Below are positions 11,505 to 22,337 of a stretch of 64,000 nucleotides of DNA, in pieces. How positions within the stretch are numbered: the stretch's first letter is position 1; every line of letters starts with the position of its first letter. The translations under genes and the position numbers were made by a program. The notes beneath the pieces are model-generated. The model ran no database searches, was not told the origin of the DNA, and saw only the letters and a list, made by a program, of their open reading frames with translations. Origin of the DNA: Lunularia cruciata (lineage: Eukaryota > Streptophyta > Marchantiopsida > Lunulariales > Lunulariaceae); contig OX419761.1 of NCBI GenBank assembly GCA_948567375.1, positions 11,756,243-11,820,242 of the forward strand. The letters are read 5' to 3'.

Positions 11505-12185
11505 CCCAGCTTGAAATTAGAAGAGGACTTCCATCGTCAGTCGTTAAAGAAAGGGTTTCCAAAAGTTGACAAAGGCAGTTCCCATCTATACTATACGGAC
11601 CTCTTTCTTGTCGAGAATCAACTTCCTCTGAAGTCGCCGAGGAAAACTGGGAAGGATCCTTCGAGGATATGCTTGAGACTTGATTATGCGGTTACTTCCG
11701 TTCCCATTTCTTGCTCGACGCGGGATCTTCCGACGCCCTCGCTATTACGTGGGTTTGGTAAGGAAAGACGGGATAGTTGAGCTCAACTGGTCTGTCTGGT
11801 AGAGCATAAGCAGAACATATAAGCAGAATTGCAGACCATGCTGCACGGTATACCACATCTCCTAGACTGCATGTATCAGGTCATCTTTTAGCATCTAGAT
11901 CTCCAGCAGGAACCAGGGATTTCCAGTTCAACATCTCCCGAGACTTCTTGCAGCTTGAAAACTCTTAAAGGAAATTTGTGTGCCAGTGCCAGCCTTTCTC
12001 CAGATCAGCATAAGATAATTCATCACGACAGAGAAAGGAAGATGCAGTGAAATAAAGCTGGCCGAGACTGCCATCAGCAACGCGACTGATAGAAATCGGG
12101 TTACAAGTGACCCCGAGTATAGGGAAATTGGGTATCCGGCGAAAAGGCCTTAAGCGGAGAACACGTGATAAGACATATCCTCTAC
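11505..12185 (+). pseudogene. Truncated DUF247 relic lacking both ends
   Basis: Aligns with 3550-4170 of the relic at 2920. It holds a block with gaggacttccat (11515), YTDLFLVENQLPL (11587-11625), a segment matching the LRLLPFPFL region with a frameshift (11680-11720), a VELNWSVW block followed by an in-frame stop (11775-11802), a block equal to GIPHLLDCMYQVI (11848-11885) and a block with atcagcaacgcgactgatagaaa (split by drift) corresponding to PSATRL (12070-12095). The N-terminal 200 residues, the C-terminal helix and the membrane segment are missing. It is closer to the relic at 2920 than to the intact gene, so the two relics probably share an ancestor. Confidence 0.8.
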
Positions 12186-14759
12186 GGGGTGCACAAAAGC
12201 GAAAGTACAGGGCTGAAGATATATTGCACTAGGATGACCTACGGGGCCGGCATGTACCATTAGATATTATTAGAAACTGGATGAGATCTTATCGGAACGT
12301 ACAATAACAAAGAGTTAGTAGTAGTAATCAGAGCTAAAGGCAGCCCTCTTGCTATATATGTCAAGGAATGTATATCTTAGTGTAGAGAATCTAGAGGAAG
12401 GAGCCATTAGGTGTTTATTATGGTGATGCGTGAAAGAGACAGCAACCACAAGTAGAGTGTTGTTAGAGGATGGAAAATTCTTATAAGGTTTAGGAAACTT
12501 TATATAAGTGGGCTTTATAACGGTTAGATCGTCCTTGGAGAATTATCTTTAGACACTCAATCCTTGTAAGTGGATTTGACTGCTTAGGTTAATCATTGCG
12601 TCCACATCCGGAAGCTATTGTCAATTGTGGTGGTGAGAGTTGATTCATGTGCTTGTGTTGACAATTCACACTGGACTGATCAAGAAATTGTCATTTGTAA
12701 AGAGATTCCACTCTGCTTGATTCTTATCTATTTTTGTGAGTAATTTGGAGTCCATTTCCAAGTTGTGAGGGTGTAACTGCTTGAAGTAGTGCTCCTCACC
12801 TTGCTCGTTGCACCAAATTCCAAATCTTGGAGTGCATTGCAGCACAACCACAACCAGTAGCATTGAGTTGGCTGTATTGAGGGTAAATATACCACAAAGG
12901 TCAAAGGTGAAGTAGTGGGTCACAATCAAAGTTGCATATGATTTCCTGTATTTCATGAGTGCCTCTCAAGAACACCCAAGAGCACTATCTGTCAATGCTC
13001 TTACAATTTTTGAAGCCAGCTCTTTTATATGCTGCACATGCAAACCACAAGCATTCTTTATCAAGATCATAATCTAATCATGAAGACGATTTTAAAGTCA
13101 TGATGACACTACTTAGAATCTCTATCTGGGTATATTTACTTATTGCTATCAATAAAGAATGATGGGATGTTCCACAAATCCTTGGGAAAGAGATCCAATA
13201 TTTCAATGGTAGCTTATTTGGTCAAATACAATAGGATCATGAAATTTAAAAAGGAAATAATAGAATTATGAAATATACAAAAGAAATAATAATGGCACTT
13301 TATCATGTGGGGACATTTGAAATAATCCATCATTTGAAGCATTCAACAAGAAAGAATTGTTTGAGATTAGTTAGCTAGAATCAAAAGATTTGACATAACA
13401 TTTTTCAAGTGAAGAAAAGGAGAATAAATTTTTTTGAGAAAGCAATTTTAATACATGAGACTTCAAATTCATGCTCAATCAACTTACACATTCAAAACAT
13501 AGTCAAGCTATCTTTTTATCCAATTGAAAAACTCTATAGCAAAGATTAAAAAAATACATAGCTGGTCACTTATCTATTCAATCTAGATGTAAAAGAACAT
13601 AATTTGACCTTCTTGATGATTTGTTTTACACACATGTATATTTTTTTATAAGGTCTTAGAAATATATCACATTAACATTCGATTTTACTCTCAACTTTCA
13701 CTTTTGCTGATTTGATGTAAGAGTAAGTGAGATTTGGCTTCATTTAATTATATATTGGCTGACATGTATTTATATATTATGTCAACAAAAATATTCACAT
13801 AGCACCTTACATGGTAGTCCACTTCTTTCATATTTCTCCATAATATTTGTACCAAGTGTAGCTAAGAATGGATAATAGATTTACCAATGTGATTGAAAAC
13901 CTAGAAATTACAAAGTTCCCCTATTTGATGAATAATTTTGGTAAATGGTATGACAACCTCTGTTACTAGATTAAATAAAACTCTTCCCACTTGATAAATT
14001 ATGTTAAAGATCTAGAGATTCTTGTTTCCAATGTACATATGGACATTGGAATCATATTAGAAATCTATGTAATTGTAATCACATTATCATTGTAAGAAAA
14101 TATGGAAAAATATGATGTATAAGGATGACAGAAAGGTTAATAATATGTTTAAGCAAATAAAAAATTATAGTTATATGATATAAATATGAATATTATTCTT
14201 CGAGATGTTATACTTCAGAATAATGCAGAGCTTGAGTTGGAAGATATGTACTCAGTAGCTGCAAGAATACTATACACCAGAAGTTTAAGAAAAAGAAAGC
14301 TCTCATTACAATTTTTTCAATCAACAGAGGTTCATGTCCAATTTTTAATAGTTTGAATGTGATTTATCTTTACAGACTGAACTATTCCCTTTGCAACTTA
14401 TACTTGTTCAAAACTTGTCCTGATTTAGAATAAAGTGTAGACTTACTTGATTTAGAAACTACCTCGCATAAATATAAAAATGTCTTTATAGTCATTTCTA
14501 GAATCATACTGATTGAAAAACTAGCTTTATATTTTTATTGGTTTAGAATTAGTTGATTACTTTCTAAATCACATCAATACTAAAAAAGTAAAAGAGATAC
14601 ATTTTATCCTATACTATCAGTCACAAGTTTCGTTCAAAAATATGTTATTGATGATTTAATATTTCCAATATATTTCCTGATAGATATTTAGCTTAATTTA
14701 AAAAGCTCTTCTCGATGGTCATCTCCCCCATTCATTTCTATTTATTTCCTCTGAATCTT
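12186..14759. other. Intergenic region without a gene
   Basis: About 2.5 kb of mainly AT-rich sequence. 12450-12660 has features of a retrotransposon LTR end (a gttagaggatgg start, tatataagtggg, then cactcaatccttgtaag), but I cannot find its partner. A 96-codon minus-strand ORF (12666-12956) has no recognisable domain. Nothing else is supported. Confidence 0.4.
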
Positions 14760-15917
14760 TTTCTTCTATCTCTCATATCGGGTGTTGTTGCCTAGCTACT
14801 CAATGCGTTCGTGGCGGTTCTGCCTACCCTGACAATCTGGTCCGCCACCCCCATATATAACATAAAATAAGGCCTGACAATCTATTTCGCACCAGACATG
14901 TAAAAAGTCAGCGGAATGCAAACCGGGTGCCATCACCATATAGAGGTTGTAAAGATAGTATAAGATAAGGTCTGACTGAACCAAAAACCAGGGAGCGTGT
15001 GAGCAATCCAATAGCACGAAAAATAATTTCCAACACGAATTTCACTCGGATCTTTTCTAGATTTTCAGTTATTGATGGATATACAGTACAGGTTCCTGAA
15101 ATAATTGTTTGGGGAAAGCTCATCAAGCGATGGTTGTATTTACACCGTATTATCGAATTGATCGCCACTGTAGCACGACGAATTAGAACTGCAAAACTGC
15201 TGCAGTAGTCTTACAATTGAAAACACCAGATGTTCTAGTGCCAACAGGTTCAATCTTATGCTAATTTTCTCCACTTCTTAGATAATGACGTTGAGTTGTA
15301 CACGATTGATACCAACCGTATCGCAGACTGTAAATGCATCTACAGTTTATCTGTTGTCTGTTTTGGAATCGGCAACTTGAATACATATCCGCGTTCCGAA
15401 CATTCTTCAGTTCCTAGTCCCATTCTCTTAGCTGGTAGCCTGGAGAGAATACTCAAGCAAATTTCGAACTAAGGTTTGAAAATTAAAATTGACTTAGTCT
15501 ACAAAGAACACGCATATAAAATTGCATTTCTGTATATGAAGGTTCTAAAGATCTATATTGTATCATACAGATATATATGATATATAAAAAAAAATAAAAA
15601 ATATGATATGTAAAAAAATCAGTAAATTTAGGGATTCCCAATTTTCAAATGTGTACAAAGCACACTCAAGTACAAAAGACCACCCTTAGTAAACGCACGA
15701 GATTCGGACGAGTCAATACGCGAATGAAACAATCCTTCAGATTCACAACAGGAAACAGGCACAGGGTCCACTGCACCTTCCGCACGACCAGCGCGCTAAT
15801 CCAACTTGTTTCAGTGGCTATTGAGCATAAGTCTTTAAAGCTTGTTCGGTCAAGCTTGTATAAACCTTGGAGTAGCACACCAAACAGACCGCAGAGAGTC
15901 CATCCAGGCTGCAAATC
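14760..15917 (+). repeat. Block D2: second copy of the DUF247 upstream region
   Basis: Colinear with 1800-2919 over its whole length, with scattered substitutions and small indels. It ends, like D1, at atgacaactaatggg. The matching block in front of two start codons argues that the duplication included a DUF247 gene and at least 1.1 kb of upstream DNA. Confidence 0.75.
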
Positions 15918-15978
15918 ATGACAACTAATGGGTATCCGAATGTGTTAGGTCTACTCACAAATGTGGTAGGTCCACTCA
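15918..15978 (+). pseudogene. DUF247 start-codon stub
   Basis: The first codons (MTTNGYP) match the start of the relic at 2920. About 35 bases later the text gttaggtctactcacaaatg is followed by a near repeat, ggtaggtccactcacc, which corresponds to 2970-2985. The gene body is then missing and repeat copy A begins. This is the remnant of a third DUF247 gene whose body was lost. Confidence 0.6.
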
Positions 15979-17655
15979 CCGATAAAACACCGTAAGCGTT
16001 GACACCATACATACCACAACCTTACCTCCTGAATCACTTAGAATTATTGTCTCATGTTTCTTACGAGAAGACTTATTTTAAAGAAGAACGATTCGCATGC
16101 GCAGGCAGGCTAGGAGAAGCGTAAGGCAGGCTATTACCTCGTAGTTTGGGAGCGAGAGCAATCTGCGTGATCTGTGATAACGGTTTCTTCCTACTTCCTT
16201 CGGTTGAGATTGGCTGGTTTAGAGATGCATCCGGCGACATCTTCAGCGTGCTCCAGTAGAGAGCGATATGACAGAAGGTACGACATCTTTTGCTGTCAGG
16301 CACTGTAGATCTAGAGTCCCATGCTGAGAGTACGTCGCTTGTCTCGGTGGGGCAGTCAGCACAGACTACTTTACCAGACAGGAGATACGAGAAGTGAACA
16401 CCAAAAGCATGAGAATCATGGCGGCCAGTAGGTTGATAGGATTTAGAAAGGTCGGTGCAATCGATTGGGGCACTATTTTACCACAATAAGTTACCGCGAA
16501 TTTGTCAACCGATCTACCTGAATTTCTCATCCTTCGTTGATATTCCCATTGATGGTCCAGTTGTTTTCAGATCACACGATTTGCATATAGTTCGAATATC
16601 TTAGGTTCTATTGGGGCTTAGCCCCATTTTACCTTTTTCATCTCTCCCTTGCCTTGTAAGGCTGGATGGGGCCTTCCATCAATGTTCTTCTCTCCCTTGA
16701 TATTCCGAAAACTGCATACCAAAGGGTTTCATCCTTATCTCAAATCGAGATAAGTTTTTAAAATATTATTTGAATAATATTCTTTGATTGCAATGTATCA
16801 TGATTACTAATATTATACCGCATCTGGTAGTTCGATAGGGTACCCATGTTTCTCAGAACATCTACTATGCATCCAAAAGTCAACTGAAAAAGACAAGCGT
16901 CCATTGCAAGTGGATAGTTTTAGTGGAGAAAGCCAAACCTGACACGTTATAATACCGAGAATAGAAGTAAAACACTTGTATATTTCCGCGTTGACATTTG
17001 GGGACGGGGAATCTTTAAGACTTTGTGAGTCTCCTTATTCATTTGGGTACGTCCCCTATTCAACTTATGTTTTTTAGGTCTCTTTTTAAATTTATAACCT
17101 TACTAAAATCCAGTTCTTTTCACATGTATAATCTGCCTTTGATTTTATGTATTGTATAAATATTTATATACAAAGAAGGAGAAGCTTTAGATACTCCTCA
17201 ACTGGAAACAATGAAATGCTCAGGTCTTTAGATTGCAATACTTTCAAAAACTTCAATGTTTCCTTTGAACTAATTTAATGTTAATCAATTTAACAGGCGC
17301 TAAAGTGAAGGTATGAGGTTAATGTGATTGAGAGGAAAGTATCCAGTTATAGAGGATGACGAATTGATTTGATTTGATACTTATCTTTGGAATGTTGATT
17401 TATTGTTAAAGACAAGGAAAACAATACTAATAGAAAAAATATATATTCTAAGGACACTAGTCAAGGAAGATTCAAAGTCCTTACTATATCTTGATGAATG
17501 CAGTATGATTTGATACAAATTTATGAGAATAAATATTTAAATAAAGTAAAAATGCTTGAAAGGGTAAGAATCCAATATTCCTTTGAATGTGTATAAAATT
17601 CATCCATCTAACCTACTAGAAATTAACATAATATTTTATAAATGACGTGCATGCA
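15979..17655 (+). repeat. 1.6-kb repeat, copy A
   Basis: Begins near gataaaacaccgtaagcg and runs through landmarks shared with copies B and C: gaagaacgattcgcat, the ctccagtagagagcgatatg block, gagaatcatggcggccagtagg, tttttaggtctctttt, aggcgctaaagtgaagg and a final stretch near tatatcttgatgaat. It contains no open frame conserved among the copies. I cannot assign it to a transposon class; there are no clear LTRs or inverted ends. It may be a segmental duplication from around a lost gene. Confidence 0.7.
16537..16706 (-). mobile_element. SINE-like short repeat inserted in copy A, inverted
   Basis: A 150-bp insertion (16547-16696) is flanked by the perfect 10-bp duplication ttgatattcc (16537-16546 and 16697-16706). 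Copies B and C are uninterrupted here, which shows the empty site. In reverse complement the insert carries gccccatccagcc, acaagggcaagggagaga and atggggctaagcccc, matching the short repeats at 18386, 56470, 57089 and 58710. Confidence 0.85.
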
Positions 17656-17935
17656 CGTAGACTTTGACTGTTTGGGTCTTCCGGGTTTTATATTTCATTG
17701 TATTATGTATGCCAAGGAGGAAACTTTTTAACTTAGCTTGCGTGTAAACGTGTAACAAAAGAGTTAGTTATGGCCTATCCACATTAACTCGTACATAACT
17801 CAAATCAAATGTATTAATTAGATCTGATTGACCGGGGAAGAAGCCTTAGAAGATATTCTCAAAGAGTTTTGGGTCCTACTCCAATGCGACCACGCCGGAG
17901 TGTTGATGGGATGCTACAAGTTAATCTTCACCTGA
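17656..17935. other. Spacer between repeat copies A and B
   Basis: 280 bases separating the direct copies. No gene; a short open stretch around 17830-17920 has no recognisable domain. Confidence 0.4.
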
Positions 17936-19577
17936 GATAAAACACCCTCAGCGTTAACACCAAACATACCACGACCTAACCCCCTGAATTACTTGGAAGC
18001 ATTGCCTCATGTTTTTAGCGAAAAGACTCATGTCTTTAATGACAAAAGTCATATTAAAGAAGAACGATTCGCATACGCAGCTACAAGACGCAGAAGATAG
18101 ACTTCTAGCTCGTGGTTGGGAGCTAGAGCAATCTACGTTGTCAGGATTTCTTCTTACTTCCTTTTCCTTCAGTTGAGATCGGCTGGCTTAGAGCTGCATC
18201 TGTCAACATCTTCAGCGTGCTCCAGTAGAGAGCGATATGATAGAAGGTACCACACCTTTTGCGGTCAGGCAAGAGATTAAGAGCACAGTAGATCTAGAGT
18301 CCCCATGCAAGAAGCGACTCAGGAGATTCAGAGCACAGTAGATCGAGTGTCCCCATATGCGGAAAGCGACTTAGGAGATTTAGAAGAGAAAGGCGACCGC
18401 TTAGGAAAAATTAAAGATAGGAAGACCCCATCAAGCCGGGAGAAAAAAAAAGTAACATGGGGCTAAATCTCAATAGAGTAGGAAAAATGAAAGATGGGAA
18501 GACCTCATCAAGCCTTACAAGGGAGAGACAAAAAAGATAACATAGGGCTCAATAGAGTCGGTATGAGAAATCTGCCTTACCGCACCTAAGGATATCCAAA
18601 TGACGCAAATCGTACAATCTACACCCAATTGGAACATACGAGGAGATTTAGAACACAATAGACCTAGAGTCCCATGCAGAAAGTAAGTCGTTTGACACGT
18701 GGGGTCAATATATACTACTTTAACAGACAGGAGATGAGAGAAGTGAACTCCAAAAGCATTAGAATCATGGCGGCCAGTAGGCTGTTAGGGTTCGGACACT
18801 ATTGTACCACAATTCTCTACGGCCAATTTGCAAACCCACGTGAACTTCTCATCTCTCATGGATATCCCAAACTGCAGACATAAGGGGTTCATCCTTATCC
18901 CAAATCGGAATAAGTTTTACGAATATTGTTTGAATAATATTCTTTGACGGCAATGTATCACGATTATCAGTATTATACCCTACGTAATACTTTGATAGGG
19001 CGCCCATGTTTCTTAAAATATCTACCATGTGCCTGAATGTCAATTGAAAGAGACAAACATCCACGGCAAGTGGGCAGCTTTAGTGGTGAGGCCAAATCGG
19101 ACACTGTATAATTCCAACACTCAAGGTGAAACACTATTATTTCTCCGTGCTGACATTTCGGGACGGGATGTCTATAAGACTTTGTGAGTTTTCCATTCAA
19201 TATATGTTTTTTAGGTCTCTTTTTTTAATTTATAACCTCAGTAGTAAAAATCCAATCTTTTTATAAGTTTTCTGTATAATCTGCCTTTTATTTATTTATT
19301 GGTATAATATATAAATACTTTAATACTATAGCTTTAGAAACTCTTTGATTGGAAACAATAGAAAGGTCAGGTCTGTTGACTAAAATATTTTCGAAAAGCT
19401 GAATTCTTCCTCTATATAATTTTCGTCAATTGAGTAATGGAGTAGGCGCTAAAGTGAAGGCATAAGCTTAATATGATTCTCGGAGAAAGTATTCAATTGT
19501 AGAGGGTGAGAAATTTGTCACGATAATTTATCTTTGGAATTGTGATGTTTTCTAAAGAAGAAAATATAGAATCTAAG
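17936..19577 (+). repeat. 1.6-kb repeat, copy B, cut at its right end
   Basis: Same order of landmarks as copy A, in direct orientation 280 bp downstream. It contains three copies of a roughly 50-bp unit with gagcacagtagatc.agagtcccc, compared with one in A and two in C; the SINE-like insert lies between the second and third. Homology to copy C stops abruptly at tagaatctaa (19577), where the gag relic of an LTR element begins, so B is truncated by that element or by a later deletion. Confidence 0.75.
18374..18653 (+). mobile_element. SINE-like short repeat inserted in copy B
   Basis: The insert 18386-18641 is flanked by the 12-bp direct repeat ggagatttagaa (18374-18385 and 18642-18653). It starts with aaaggcgaccgcttagg and holds two partly overlapping versions of the core ggaagacc.catcaagcc. 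The flanks belong to the tandem unit of copy B, so part of the direct repeat could predate the insertion. Confidence 0.75.
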
Positions 19578-21465
19578 CTCTTCTTCCAACAGCTTTTGTA
19601 CTTTGTTACAAATGTCGGCCAGAAATTCAGAAATAGAGTCATGAGGTAGGGTACTCAGAAGAATGGTTCTTGGCACAAGTGACCTTGTCAGTTTATGTTC
19701 AAGCACCCTTCTTCTAGTGTCCAACTCATCAACTTTATGCTTTGCTTGCTCTATTAGTTGCAGTTCAGGTTTGGAAAACTCTACATGGGAGCAATCCTTC
19801 CTACTTTGACTCTTAGGGGAATCTGAGGTCTCCAAGGGAGAAGAACTCTTTGCCTCCTTCCCCTTCAAGCAGGTAACCACTTTGTTTACTTGTAGATCTG
19901 GCCATACTTCTTTGTCCAACATTTGAGTTTTGTCACAGCCTGGCTCTTCTAAACTTATGTAGTGAACATTTGCATCCACCTTAGCAGGGGGTTGGAATAG
20001 GAACATATGTAACCAGTGGTCTAGGTACTAAAGGTTGAGGGCAATTGGCCTGGACATGCCCTAGAGCCTTATAGTTACTGCACCACAATGCATAGGGGTA
20101 TGGTTTCCTAGGTTTGGACAACTTAACACCCAATGCCCAATGGTTCCACAATTATAGCAGTTCTTGGGTAGCACTTGTGGTAGTATGGTATGAGTTGCCA
20201 CTAGGGCTCCCCAAGTGGCACATATCAAGGAATAGAGAAGGAAGGGAAATGGATTTGATTGGGTATTTCTTCTACTGCAAAAATTCTGATCTTCCTCCTC
20301 CACATAATATTTTGGCATGTCCTTGTTAGGCACCGATTCCATTTGATGAATCAAGGAAGAAGGACAATTAGAGAAACATTACATATTAGCATGCCCTAGC
20401 TTTCCACAAGTGGTGCACCAAATATTAGGTCATATGTACAATGGTGGTCTCTTCTTTTCTTTAGCTTTGATTAGTTGAACTTTGAAGCCTATGAAGTCTT
20501 TGATAAGTTCTTCCAGCTTAGTTCCTAATTGCAAAGGAAATAGACTCAGTCTGAGGCTGGCATACTTGCCTCTTCTCCTTATTGCAAGCTTTCTCATCAT
20601 CTGACAAAGAGTACTCTGTAGAAGAACTTGTGGAAGAGGTATCCAACAAAGAAGATGGGAGCCATGAGGTTGCCTTTTTGCTTGCTTTTCTAGGTGGTTC
20701 AGCCCGGTTTTGCCTTTCTTGTAGGATTTATTTGGGAAGACTTGTACAAGGTGGCTGATTTGATCACCTGATTTAGTTCTTCATGATCACACTCCTTAGC
20801 AAAGACACAAAGTTCACCTGAGAGTTTCCCCAAGAACCATGCTATTGCTTGAGCATTTGAGTACCCTAAAATGGGACCATGTGTAAGGACTCTTTCCAGC
20901 TAATCTTGAAATTGTTTAGTGTAATCACTTAGCTTATTGTTTTTCTTCCTTACCAAATTATTGAGGGTGGCAAACACATTTGCCTCATAGTCTAGTTCTT
21001 GGAAGTTCTGGGTTATCAATGGTAGGTTCTTTAGACATCCACCAGAAAGGTCCTTCCTTGGTGTACACACCAGGTTGGACTTCATGCTGCAGATTCATCA
21101 CAAACTTCTCTCGGGATCTCCCCTAGAGTTCCTTCTCCTTCCTTAGAACACCTCGCTCTATGATGCCTTTGAGCTTGGTGACACCAACAAAGGGAACTAT
21201 TATTTGTGACAATGGTCTAGACATGTTTCTAAGTCCAAGGTCACCTTCCTATACACTTAAACCACAATGGGTCACTTCAATGTGTATTGCTATTTTTCTC
21301 TCAAGATGAAAAGAATGTTCTTGAGCTTTTCCTTCTTTGATTGAGTGCTTCTAATTTCTTTGGTAAGCTCATTGATCACAAGGTATATGAGCGTCCCTAG
21401 GTATTGAATTCCTTGACAACATTCATCACCTTTCCTAATGTCACTTTTGGCCTTTCCAAGGTGTG
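19518..21465 (-). pseudogene. LTR retrotransposon gag relic with three zinc-knuckle blocks
   Basis: Read on the minus strand from the primer binding site. 21085-20900 has a capsid-like end (NNKLSDYTKQFQD). Three CCHC-type knuckle blocks follow: 20433-20392 (CTTCGKLGHANM, then a stop codon in place of one residue, then Cys), 20160-20119 (CYNCGTIGHWVLSC, intact) and 20082-20041 (CSNYKALGHVQANC, with Tyr for the second Cys and in another frame). The last open frame, 20006-19518, has PAKVDANVHYISLEEPG near its start and a charged helical tail (residues 85-145). Stops and frameshifts break it. No protease, RT or integrase follows: the element is cut at 19578 where repeat copy B begins. The group could be Tat/Athila-like from its primer site, but RT is absent so this is not certain. 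Confidence 0.75.
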
Positions 21466-21485
21466 TATCCCTAGCAATGGTGCCA
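21466..21485 (-). promoter_or_regulatory. Primer binding site, tRNA-Asp type
   Basis: On the minus strand the sequence reads tggcaccattgctaggga, close to the tggcgccgttgccgggga site used by many plant Ty3/gypsy elements. It lies between the gag relic and a possible 5' LTR, as expected. Confidence 0.6.
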
Positions 21486-22337
21486 AAAAGTACATATAAC
21501 AACCTAGTGTCAATGTTCTAATAGTAAAATGGTAAGAAAAAGTTGATCCCACAAGGATACATGTGTTAGAACATGTGTTACATGTGTTACATGTGTTATG
21601 AATGTTAGAACTATGAGCCAGCATATCTCTCACTCAAGATGGAACTTTGATGGCTATTAAGGTAGCACACCATGGACTAAGAAGGTAAGGAACTCCAACT
21701 TCAACTCCATCACACTCCTCCAAGGCTAGAACTCCAAGGCACCTCCAAGACTCAAGACATTGCTCACTATAGAACTCAATGAGAGAAAGATAGTTGAAAA
21801 TGAAAGGATGATGAGGAACTCTTCACCCCTATCTTATATACTTTTGGAAAATTTATACACCATAGTTACTAGTCACTGGAGTAATTAGTTACGCAAGTTA
21901 CTCAAGTTACTAGGCTAAAAGTCAAATAAAGTCTAAAGGTCTAAAAGAATATCCAAGCACATGGGAATAATCCCATGAGTAGGTGGTCTTATCCTTACCT
22001 ACCAACTAAGTCAAGGATTCCTTCACATGGGCTATCCTTGGACTACAAACAATGTCTACAACAACAAGGTTTATGGGCCCAAGTGTTCTAAACTCTTTCA
22101 TCAAAGTCAAATAACTACAAATAATACCAAGTCAATATACCAGAAAACAAAAATAGTGATACTCACTCTTTTTCCTTCCTCTAGAATAGAGTCATCTTTA
22201 TCTTAGCTAGGACTAACCCTAGCTAATCATGACTAATGTAAAAGCTTAGCTAAACTCCATATTGATAATATTCTCCATTACTTACAGTACCAAATGTAAT
22301 ACCTCTATAGAGCATACATGCATCAATGGGTGTTACA
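21486..22337 (-). mobile_element. Possible 5' LTR of the gag-only element
   Basis: About 850 bp upstream of the primer site on the minus strand. A candidate 5' end is tgtaacaccc at 22337. There is no second copy in the window to confirm the ends, and the junction with the TG...CA element a shares the same bases. Three copies of a 9-bp unit acatgtgtt lie at 21570-21600. Confidence 0.4.

Noticed and set aside
12450..12660. Possible solo LTR with TATA-like box
   Set aside because: No partner copy, no target-site duplication and no primer site could be found.
16547..16684. cattgatgg inverted at both ends of the insert in copy A, suggesting a TIR transposon
   Set aside because: The match is 9 bp, lies 12 bp inside the right target-site copy, and is not present in the other insert copies.
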